Source of the DNA: CAZDML01 sp964506645
GTDB lineage: Bacteria > Elusimicrobiota > Elusimicrobia > 2-01-FULL-59-12
NCBI GenBank assembly: GCA_964506645.1
Contig: CAZDML010000010.1
Coordinates: 1 to 31,595, forward strand
Length of the DNA: 31,595 nucleotides
Reading direction: 5' to 3'
The position numbers and the translations under genes were made by a program. Every line of letters begins with the position of its first letter. Positions within the stretch are counted from its first letter, which is position 1. Below the pieces are notes generated by a model, which searched no databases, had not been told where the DNA came from, and saw only the letters and a program-made list of their open reading frames with translations. This document shows, one piece after another, positions 6,984 to 13,751 of the stretch.

Positions 6984-7661
6984 GTGTCCCAACAACCACT
7001 TACGAATGATGTTTCGCGTTTTGAAAAAGGACTCACCAACACTGTCCTTTGGATCCGCACGCATCAAGAACGCTTCTGGTCCATTACGGGAACCGCGGCT
7101 ATCGTTATTCTCTTTTTGGCCTTTGTCATTCATCATCGCGACACCGAAAACGATGAAGCCTGGACGCAGCTGGGGATTGTGCAATCGCATCTCATGCAAA
7201 ACCAGTGGGATATGGCACAAAAGTCTCTGGACCAATGGACCACGCGTTTTTCCGGCACCCAAGCTGCAACCTATGCGAAATTTATGAAAGCCGATTTGCT
7301 GTACAAGACCAGTGACTATGCCACCGCGACCCAAGTGTATGGCGATTTGTCCATGACCGCAAAACCCATGGAACTACGGCCCCTGGCCCTTTCCGGCAAA
7401 ATTGCATCCGAAGAAATGAGCGGACATCCGGATACGGCTAAAACAGATGCCCAAGATTTCTTAACGCGTTATCCGGATCACTACTTGGCAGGCTCCATGT
7501 ACATGACGCAGGCGCGCCTCACAGAAAAAACAGGAGATGTCGCAGCCGCCGTGGCACTCTATGACCGTTTTGCATTGCTCTATCCACAAAGTCCGTTCAC
7601 CAGTATCGCCCAGAAACGCCGCGAAGTTCTGTCCGGAATAGCCCCTGCATCGCCTAAATAG
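6984..7661 (+). CDS. Membrane-anchored TPR protein (YfgM-like)
   Basis: A 225-residue protein with a short cytoplasmic N-terminus, one transmembrane helix (about 33-50) and a TPR-rich outer part with repeating helix pairs and an LYPQSPF segment near the end. This layout resembles YfgM/TPR_21 proteins, which in E. coli associate with the SecYEG translocon and periplasmic chaperones. The similarity is architectural, so the specific role is an inference. The GTG start at 6984 is well supported by GGAAGGAG at 6971-6978. The gene begins 27 bases after tRNA-Arg and may share its transcript. Its position directly before two outer-membrane protein genes would fit a role in export. Confidence 0.72.
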   Translation: MSQQPLTNDVSRFEKGLTNTVLWIRTHQERFWSITGTAAIVILFLAFVIHHRDTENDEAWTQLGIVQSHLMQNQWDMAQKSLDQWTTRFSGTQAATYAKFMKADLLYKTSDYATATQVYGDLSMTAKPMELRPLALSGKIASEEMSGHPDTAKTDAQDFLTRYPDHYLAGSMYMTQARLTEKTGDVAAAVALYDRFALLYPQSPFTSIAQKRREVLSGIAPASPK

Positions 7662-7713
7662 CCGGGTCTCTTCCTTATAGATATCCCGAGAAGCCCTCCG
7701 ACTGTAAATTCTC

Positions 7714-7742
7714 TTGACAGCTGTGTACGCTTATTCTAGTAT
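7714..7742 (+). promoter_or_regulatory. Sigma-70 type promoter of the first porin-like gene
   Basis: TTGACA (7714-7719) and TAGTAT (7737-7742) are separated by exactly 17 bases. The -35 is perfect and the -10 matches four of six positions. Transcription should start near 7749, which leaves a leader of about 100 nt before the ATG at 7852. Confidence 0.65.
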
Positions 7743-7748
7743 TCTCAC

Positions 7749-7851
7749 GCATTCATCATGAATACTCGAATGCAGTACAGATAAGCCGTACTCGGTCGCA
7801 AAGAAGCGTACTGTTTAGCAACATCAAAGACGATAAAAAGGGGGAAATAGA
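7749..7851 (+). promoter_or_regulatory. Structured 5' leader of the porin-like mRNA
   Basis: The leader opens with GCATTC (7749-7754), complementary to GAATGC (7768-7773). A second pair, CAGTAC (7773-7778) and GTACTG (7808-7813), follows, with a further GTAC at 7788-7791. A strong GGGGG ribosome-binding site (7840-7844) lies seven bases before the start codon. A hairpin at the very 5' end would be expected to stabilise the mRNA; no known riboswitch class is recognised. Confidence 0.4.
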
Positions 7852-9165
7852 ATGACATTACGGAAACTCTTCAGCTTGGCGCTCGCTTTCGCGCTGCTGG
7901 ACTCCGCCGCTGTTCCTGCCCATGCGGAGCTTTTGAAAAACTTCAAAACAGATAGCAGTATCGAAGTAAAGACGTTCGGAATCGACAATGAAACGGATGC
8001 TAACCCATCCGCGGATGATTACCGCAGCGCCACCCATACGCGCATCCTGGTCGGTGGTTCGTTCGACCTTCTGGATGACGTTCATGGCCGCGTGCTGTTA
8101 CGCAAAAACAACCGCGTCTATGGTCAAACGGGCGAAAACCTCAACAGCGTTCAAACCGCCATTGCGGTGGATAACGCTTACACCAAAATCGATAAAGTCT
8201 TCGGTCGTGTGGACCTGACGATGGGTCGCCAATTCTACGGCGATTCAGAAGATCCCAACATCTACTTCGGCGTTCAACCCGATGATATTCTTTCCGTGAC
8301 AGCGCTCGATGCGTTCCGCGCGGATGCCGATATCATGGGCTGGGCAAAATTCGAAGGTATCGCGGGGAAAACCGTGGAATCCACCCCTGTTTCGGCGACA
8401 GCGCCAGCAGGTCCGACCAACGCCAACAGCGACACCGACCTCTGGGGCGGAAAGTTAAGCTCCGACAAACTGATCCCGAAAGGATCAGCCGGTCTGTCGT
8501 ACTACACCCGCAAAGCCAAAGGTGCCGGCGCTACCCAAAACAACACACTCAATGTGTTGCAGGTTTGCGCAGCAGGCGACATCTTGGCGGGCTTGGGCTA
8601 TCATGCGGACTTCATGCAGAACTTCGGCCGCAACAACGCAGCCGCAGGGACGCCCGCGTATGATGGTTCGGCATACATCATTGGCCTGAAATATGGTCAT
8701 GACATCAGCAACATGCCGTTCCGCGCGAAAGCCGAATACGGCCGCGGATCACGCGATTTCGCGTCGATCGCAGCGGGCAAGCGCTTCGGCATTATCTGGG
8801 GCGAACATTCCAACGCAGGTCCTTCCACCTATGCAGGCGGCACCGCGGGTGCTGGCTTGACGAACTTAAAGGTGGCGGATGTGAGCTTGGGCATCAACCC
8901 CATCGCCAAACTCGGCATCGATGTCAGCTGGTATCGCTTTATGCGCGATAACGGCGACGCTTCCGGTGCGCTGGGTTATGCAAACTCCGGCAAAACCAGC
9001 ATTGGTACGGAATACGACCTGGTCGTCTCGTGGAAACATTCAGACAATGTTTCACTCGAAGCCAGTGCCGCAACCTTCCAAGTTGGCGATGCGTTGAGCA
9101 ATGGGACCGTAACTCCTACTGCTCCCATCACCCGCCTGGGTGCTGACGTAAAGATCAAGTTCTAA
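7852..9165 (+). CDS. Porin-like outer-membrane beta-barrel protein
   Basis: A 437-residue secreted protein: a signal peptide (residues 1 to about 25, ending AVPAHA before ELL) is followed by alternating polar/hydrophobic strands typical of a large barrel and a C-terminal strand ending in Phe (RLGADVKIKF), the usual recognition signal for the BAM machinery. The segment VDLTMGRQFYGDSEDPNI, echoed by VDLTVGRQSIMLGDG in the next barrel gene, resembles the GRQ motif of alginate-export/AlgE-type porins. Substrate is unknown. It has its own promoter and a good ribosome-binding site, and is closed by a strong terminator, so it is a single-gene transcript and probably abundant. Composition is rich in Gly, Ala and Asn, as expected for a porin. 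Confidence 0.8.
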   Translation: MTLRKLFSLALAFALLDSAAVPAHAELLKNFKTDSSIEVKTFGIDNETDANPSADDYRSATHTRILVGGSFDLLDDVHGRVLLRKNNRVYGQTGENLNSVQTAIAVDNAYTKIDKVFGRVDLTMGRQFYGDSEDPNIYFGVQPDDILSVTALDAFRADADIMGWAKFEGIAGKTVESTPVSATAPAGPTNANSDTDLWGGKLSSDKLIPKGSAGLSYYTRKAKGAGATQNNTLNVLQVCAAGDILAGLGYHADFMQNFGRNNAAAGTPAYDGSAYIIGLKYGHDISNMPFRAKAEYGRGSRDFASIAAGKRFGIIWGEHSNAGPSTYAGGTAGAGLTNLKVADVSLGINPIAKLGIDVSWYRFMRDNGDASGALGYANSGKTSIGTEYDLVVSWKHSDNVSLEASAATFQVGDALSNGTVTPTAPITRLGADVKIKF

Positions 9166-9183
9166 ACTTCCCTCGCCACACAC

Positions 9184-9225
9184 CCCCCGGTCTCGTAGTA
9201 CTTTACGGGACCGGGGGTTTCTTTT
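9184..9225 (+). terminator. Intrinsic terminator after the porin-like gene
   Basis: CCCCCGGTCTCGTA (9184-9197) pairs with TACGGGACCGGGGG (9204-9217) over 14 positions with one G-U, leaving loop GTACTT; TTTCTTTT follows at 9218-9225. It lies 18 bases after the stop codon and is the strongest terminator in the window. Confidence 0.93.
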
Positions 9226-9230
9226 ATAAT
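9202..9230 (+). promoter_or_regulatory. Promoter embedded in the terminator, for the second barrel gene
   Basis: TATAAT at 9225-9230 is a perfect -10 and TTTACG at 9202-9207 is a four-of-six -35 with 17-base spacing. The -35 lies in the loop and 3' arm of the terminator hairpin. Transcription should start near 9237, about five bases before the ATG at 9242, which has no Shine-Dalgarno sequence. Confidence 0.55.
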
Positions 9231-9241
9231 CCTAATCACAC

Positions 9242-10636
9242 ATGAGACACCATTTTCGCCTGACGGTTTGTTCGCTTCTCGCCACCCTCTGCCTCTGGCC
9301 TGGATTTTCCTTCGCAGCGTCCGTTCTAGATATCGGCACCAGTTACAGACTTCGCGGCATCTCCCTTACACATCCCGCCTACGGCGACGCTAACGACCAA
9401 AATTTCGCTTATTATTCGCAAAGGGTCCAAGCCCACGTCGGAGGCCGTTTCTCGCCTAATATCGAATTTATGACGCAGCTACAGGCATTAAGCGTGGCCG
9501 GCTCAAGCAATTCTGTAGTCAACCCTGCTGTCAATCAGGCCGGCACTGATTTCTACCCCAATACTAATTTCACCCCGTGGATGCAGCTGGCCTACCTCAA
9601 AGCACGTCGGCTCTACGATATGCCCGTAGATCTTACGGTCGGACGACAATCGATTATGCTCGGGGATGGCTTCCTTCTATCGGATGATGATCGCGGATTT
9701 ACAGGAATTCGAATTCAGGCGGGCTTACCCTGGTACGACCTGCAGAGCGATATCTTTACGTTTAAAGTGGCCGACGGATTGGTGCAGGGCCAAGACACGG
9801 ATCTCTACGGTGCTCAGATTACCAAACCCTTCCGCAATGTTCGCTTCCAGTTGCTGTACCTTCTCGAGCACGATGGGAGCGGAAGTACGCCCTATGTTCG
9901 CCCTTCCGAGAACGCTTCAACCTTAACCGGCAGTACACGGGCCTCCCGCATTACACGCTCCTTTTATGACGCCCGTATTGAAGGGCGTCTACTGGAAGGG
10001 GGATTCTATAAAGGGGAGTTTGCCCTCCAGAACGGTCACGTTCGGCGCGATGCTGGCTTACGAGATGCCAACGGCAACGACATCTCCAGCATCGATCTCT
10101 CAGGCTTTGGCATGCTGATTGCGGCCGGGCTTTACACCAAAACCAGCAAATACGGTCCCATCGAAGTCCACGGGGTCTTTGGCTTAGGCACCGGTGACAG
10201 TGGGGATACAGGAAAAGACAGTTCTTTTCACCCCAGCTTTGGTCATCGCGTCGACGGAATGGAACGCAGTGGTTTCGGTGAATTTTACGGAGCAACCGTT
10301 TATGACGCTATTCGTTCCTCCAGCAACGCGTCAGGATTGCCCCCGGGCTTCTCCGGCGTCCGCGTGATCGGGGGGGGGGTCACGACACATCCAACATCAC
10401 TGATTTCCCTCGGTATCGATTATTTTGTGTACAACGCCCTGGAAACAGCGAACTCTTCTTTCCCGGTCTCCAGCAGTGACTCGTCTCTAGGTTCAGAGTT
10501 TGATGTCGGACTCGGGTTTGCCTACACGTCCTATCTGACCTTCCGCTCGTCGTTTGCTTTTTTCTCGCCCGGCGGATCGTATCTCAACCGCAAACAAGCC
10601 CATCGCTTTCTCATCGAGGCTATCGGCCGCTTCTAG
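9242..10636 (+). CDS. Outer-membrane beta-barrel protein (alginate-export-like), candidate phase-variable
   Basis: A 464-residue secreted barrel protein with an N-terminal signal peptide (hydrophobic core, ending near SFAA at about residue 26) and a C-terminal Phe (LIEAIGRF). The block VDLTVGRQSIMLGDGFLLSDDDRGFTGIR resembles alginate-export/AlgE-type barrels, as does the neighbouring porin-like gene, but overall the two differ. Substrate is unknown. Codons 377-380 lie in a run of ten G (10370-10379). Loss of one G gives a stop seven codons later and gain of one a stop about 33 codons later; either removes roughly the last 85 residues and hence the final strands. The start has no ribosome-binding site and lies just behind a promoter. 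The GH57 gene follows after ten bases. Confidence 0.78.
   Translation: MRHHFRLTVCSLLATLCLWPGFSFAASVLDIGTSYRLRGISLTHPAYGDANDQNFAYYSQRVQAHVGGRFSPNIEFMTQLQALSVAGSSNSVVNPAVNQAGTDFYPNTNFTPWMQLAYLKARRLYDMPVDLTVGRQSIMLGDGFLLSDDDRGFTGIRIQAGLPWYDLQSDIFTFKVADGLVQGQDTDLYGAQITKPFRNVRFQLLYLLEHDGSGSTPYVRPSENASTLTGSTRASRITRSFYDARIEGRLLEGGFYKGEFALQNGHVRRDAGLRDANGNDISSIDLSGFGMLIAAGLYTKTSKYGPIEVHGVFGLGTGDSGDTGKDSSFHPSFGHRVDGMERSGFGEFYGATVYDAIRSSSNASGLPPGFSGVRVIGGGVTTHPTSLISLGIDYFVYNALETANSSFPVSSSDSSLGSEFDVGLGFAYTSYLTFRSSFAFFSPGGSYLNRKQAHRFLIEAIGRF
10370..10379 (+). repeat. Poly-G(10) tract inside a coding sequence
   Basis: Ten consecutive G within the second barrel gene, read as three Gly codons plus the first base of a Val codon. 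It is the longest homopolymer I see in the window. Such tracts in surface-protein genes are a classic substrate for slipped-strand mispairing. Confidence 0.9.
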
Positions 10637-10645
10637 TTTCACCCT

Positions 10646-12844
10646 ATGGCTAACGAACCGGTTTTATCGGTCCTTCTTCTCTGGCACCAACACCAGCCTT
10701 TCTATAAAGACGCTCTCTCCAACCATTACGAGCTCCCCTGGGTACGTCTGCATGCCAGTAAAGATTACTACGACATGGTCGCCTTGCTCGATGACTTTCC
10801 AAAAATCCGCGCCAACTTCAACCTGGTTCCTTCTCTCCTCGCTCAGCTCGATGATTATGCACAAGGGAAAGTCCGGGAAAAATGCCTCGGCTTGACCCTG
10901 AAATCGGCGTCAGATCTTTCATTCGAAGATAAAAACTTCATACTGGAAAATTTCTTCATGGCGAACTGGGACCGGATGATCGATCCTTACCCCCGGTATC
11001 GTGAGCTGCTCGATAAACGGGGTCGACAAGCGTCTAGCGATACGGTGACACGGACACAGACCTATTTCAAAGAACAGGATTGGCGCGACCTCCAGGTCTG
11101 GTTTACCCTAACCTGGTTTGATCCGTACTGGCGCACACGGGACGACTTTATTCGCGGGCTTTTTCAAAAGGGGAAAGGGTTTACGGAAGAAGAAAAGGCC
11201 GCTCTTATCCAGAAACAATTGGGGATCTGCGGAGACGTTGTACAAAAGCACAAAGAGGTGATGGAACGTGGCCAAATTGAGATCACCACAACCCCCTTTT
11301 ATCATCCGATCCTGCCGCTCTTATGCGATACAGACGCCGCACGAATGGCCATGCCCCATACGGCACTGCCGCAGGAGCGGTTCTCCAATCCCGAGGATGC
11401 CCGCTTGCAGATTCAGCGCGCCATAGATGATCACCAGCGCCGTTTTGGCCGTGCCCCCAAGGGCATGTGGCCGTCGGAAGGCTCTGTTTCAGAGACAGTG
11501 GCCGGGCTTTTTGCCGACTGCGGAATCGACTGGATTGCAACCGATGAAGCCGTGCTGGCAGCCTCCTTCGGGGATCAACCGTTTGTACGGGAAGACCTCT
11601 ACGAACCGTACCAATTTCAAAAAGACGGGAAATCGATTCAGCTTTTTTTCCGTGACCACGAGCTCTCGGATGCCATCGGTTTTGTCTACAGCTCCTGGGA
11701 TCCGCGCACGGCTGCAGAAGACTTCATCAAGCGTTTGCACGGCATTCGCGAACGTCTACGTATATCCGATGGGGACACACCCCGTCCGCACGTAGTCCCT
11801 GTCATTTTAGATGGGGAAAACTGCTGGGAATATTACGAGCAGGATGGGGCCCTTTTTCTCCGAGAGCTCTATGGCCGCTTATCCGAAGATCCTCTGCTCC
11901 AGACGGTGAGGGGAAGTGACTATTTGGCCAAATCCCCCGCGACCCGCACCCTTTCAAAACTCTGGTCAGGCTCCTGGATCAACAGCAATTTCGCTATCTG
12001 GATCGGACATCGGGAAGATAATCGAGCATGGGATTTACTGCAAAGAACACGCCGTTTTTTAACCGATCATATCCATCGTCATCCCGAGTTGTCCGAGAGC
12101 GCCGAAGTGAAGCTAGCGTGGGAAGAAATTTATACGGCTGAAGGGAGTGACTGGTGCTGGTGGTACGGCGATGACCACTCCTCCGCCAATGATCTCACCT
12201 TCGACTACCTCTTTCGGAAACATTTAATGAACGTCTACACGCTCCTCGGAGCGAAGATTCCTGACGACCTTTATACCGCCATCAAAACGCATGCCCAGCC
12301 TGAAAATATCAAGGCACCGTTCGACTTTATTACCCCAAAAATTGACGGCCGAACAACAAGCTATTACGAGTGGCAAGCCGCTGGTATATACCAAACCGAA
12401 TCGGGGGGAACCGGAACCATGCACCGGGTTCAAAATACCATCAAATCGATCTATTTTGGATTTGATTTGAAGAATATGTACCTGCGCCTGGACCTCACTC
12501 GGCCTGTTGGAGACCCCGCAGTGAAGGAATGTCTCTTTAAATTGAGCTTTTCACAGCCCTCAGACACCCTAATTACCTTCAGCTTTGAAGGGTCTGAGCC
12601 CCACCTGTCGATCAGTCGAGGGTCAGGAATTGCCAAAACAGCTCCCGGGGCCCAGCTCAAAGCGGACAAAATCATTGAAATCGCTCTGCCCTTGGGTCTC
12701 TTAAATGCTGACCCTAAATTTGGCCTTTCCTGGCATGTTTTATTAGAACGGGGCGGGAGCACCTTAGAGCGCTGGCCTCTCCAAAATCCACTCAACATTC
12801 CCTACCCTACCGAAGAAGTTTTTGCGAATAGTTGGGTTCTCTAA
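10646..12844 (+). CDS. Family GH57 glycoside hydrolase (alpha-glucan acting)
   Basis: A 732-residue retaining glycosidase of family GH57, whose members cleave or rearrange alpha-glucans. The family motifs are present: LLWHQHQPFY (11-20), the IEITTTPFYHPILPLL region, GMWPSEGSVSE with the expected nucleophile Glu278, and FRDHELSDAIGFVYS containing Asp337 and Asp342, one of which should be the acid/base. After about residue 560 a beta-rich C-terminal domain follows, as in the long amylase/amylopullulanase-type members. No signal peptide is seen, so it probably acts in the cytoplasm, for example on storage glucan. Exact activity (alpha-amylase, pullulanase or glucanotransferase) cannot be decided. 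No Shine-Dalgarno sequence precedes the ATG, which lies ten bases behind the barrel gene, suggesting cotranscription. Confidence 0.88.
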   Translation: MANEPVLSVLLLWHQHQPFYKDALSNHYELPWVRLHASKDYYDMVALLDDFPKIRANFNLVPSLLAQLDDYAQGKVREKCLGLTLKSASDLSFEDKNFILENFFMANWDRMIDPYPRYRELLDKRGRQASSDTVTRTQTYFKEQDWRDLQVWFTLTWFDPYWRTRDDFIRGLFQKGKGFTEEEKAALIQKQLGICGDVVQKHKEVMERGQIEITTTPFYHPILPLLCDTDAARMAMPHTALPQERFSNPEDARLQIQRAIDDHQRRFGRAPKGMWPSEGSVSETVAGLFADCGIDWIATDEAVLAASFGDQPFVREDLYEPYQFQKDGKSIQLFFRDHELSDAIGFVYSSWDPRTAAEDFIKRLHGIRERLRISDGDTPRPHVVPVILDGENCWEYYEQDGALFLRELYGRLSEDPLLQTVRGSDYLAKSPATRTLSKLWSGSWINSNFAIWIGHREDNRAWDLLQRTRRFLTDHIHRHPELSESAEVKLAWEEIYTAEGSDWCWWYGDDHSSANDLTFDYLFRKHLMNVYTLLGAKIPDDLYTAIKTHAQPENIKAPFDFITPKIDGRTTSYYEWQAAGIYQTESGGTGTMHRVQNTIKSIYFGFDLKNMYLRLDLTRPVGDPAVKECLFKLSFSQPSDTLITFSFEGSEPHLSISRGSGIAKTAPGAQLKADKIIEIALPLGLLNADPKFGLSWHVLLERGGSTLERWPLQNPLNIPYPTEEVFANSWVL

Positions 12845-13424
12845 TCTAAGTACAGCCAACTCCAGGCACCGAGAAGAATCAATATAACGCATTATTTAAA
12901 ACTGACAGGGGGACAATAAACCCTTGAATCTTCTTCCCCTCACCGACGGATAATACTTCCGATAACATATATTATGTTTCATTATTACATGGCCTCGCTG
13001 GGCTATCCACGCTCTATCCTCCTTCCGGGATATTGCCTAATATGCGCTGCCACCGTCGATCCAATATCAACCTCTCGAAACTGCTTTAAGCTTTTAGACT
13101 TAGCACTCACAGGACATGCAGAATTTGCGAACTTTTCGGGCACGAACGGTCTTACGGTGTCTGGATTACCTTGAAGAGGTCTGACTATTGGCGAAGATTC
13201 TTTCGTGGTGAGGGGTACCCCAAAAAGACCCTTAAAGAGTCTTGCGATTGGGGGTCGAGCAAGAAGGCGATTTGACAGAAGATTGTATCCATCACCCCCT
13301 CTTTCAAAAACCCATGAAAGGGGCAAGCCAGGGAGGGCCACCAAAAACCACAGATACCCCCCTTAAATGCACCTTTTGAAAAAACACCGCGAAAGAAGGG
13401 GGTTATCCCAGGTCGTTTTTCAAA
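12845..13424. other. Long intergenic region between convergent genes, no convincing gene, rich in hairpins
   Basis: No open frame here has a ribosome-binding site or recognisable homology. The longest (13003-13344, minus strand, 113 codons, TTG start) has codon usage unlike its neighbours. The stretch looks AT-richer than the flanking genes. Several stems are visible: AGACCCTT/AGAGTCT (near 13227-13243), GGGGGT with ACCCCC (13250-13255 and about 13294-13299), CTTTCA with TGAAAG (about 13301-13320), and ATACCCCCCTT (13354-13364) with AAGGGGGTTAT (13396-13406). This could be a 3' UTR of the GH57 mRNA, a non-coding RNA or a decayed gene. I do not recognise rnpB, tmRNA, 6S or SRP RNA. Confidence 0.5.
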
Positions 13425-13460
13425 TTTTAGGGGCCTAAAAACGCATTTTTATGCGTTTTT
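13425..13460. terminator. Bidirectional terminator-like nested palindromes
   Basis: AAAAACGCAT (13437-13446) and ATGCGTTTTT (13451-13460) form a perfect ten-base inverted repeat with a TTTT loop, so each strand ends its hairpin in a run of T. It overlaps a second palindrome, TTTTAGG-GG-CCTAAAA (13425-13440). Placed 37 bases beyond the stop of the minus-strand cluster, it should end that operon, and it could also stop transcripts from the GH57 side. The GC part of the stem is short, so efficiency is uncertain. Confidence 0.65.
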
Positions 13461-13496
13461 CGTCGAGAAAATGCGTTATTTTTCGTTATTTTGGGC

Positions 13497-13751
13497 TTAG
13501 GAAGGGGTGGCGGTGGAATCGGCCTGATAAAAACCGACCCCCAGAAGCACATAGCCCCCCACCAACAAGAAGGGTGACAGGGTACTTGCCCAATTTTGAC
13601 CGGAAGGATCAGTCCAACACAATAAGACAAAACCTACAACAACCGAGAAAAGACCAGCGAGCAGCCACTTTTTGGCAGAAGAGGGAAAAGAAATCCGCGA
13701 GACCGGAGCAGCAGGCACTGCAGTCAATTGGCGGCGAGGATTTTTAGCCAT
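13497..13751 (-). CDS. Small two-helix membrane protein, unknown function
   Basis: An 84-residue protein with a basic, proline-rich N-terminus and two hydrophobic segments (about 29-46 and 57-75) joined by a short polar loop (WTDPSGQNWAST). It is probably an inner-membrane hairpin. The layout recalls small DUF3098-type membrane proteins, but I cannot confirm membership. The ATG overlaps the stop of the upstream TPR gene by eight bases (ATGGCTAA), which supports real, coupled translation. It is the last gene of the minus-strand cluster, 37 bases before the terminator-like palindrome. No catalytic motif is visible. Confidence 0.65.
   Translation of the reverse strand: MAKNPRRQLTAVPAAPVSRISFPSSAKKWLLAGLFSVVVGFVLLCWTDPSGQNWASTLSPFLLVGGYVLLGVGFYQADSTATPS

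Noticed and set aside
11643..11649. T7 run in the GH57 gene as a second slippage site
   Set aside because: Seven T encoding Leu-Phe-Phe is short and ordinary compared with the ten-G tract.
12974..13174. Plus-strand frame of 66 codons in the gap
   Set aside because: No ribosome-binding site, no recognisable sequence, and it overlaps the equally doubtful minus-strand frame.
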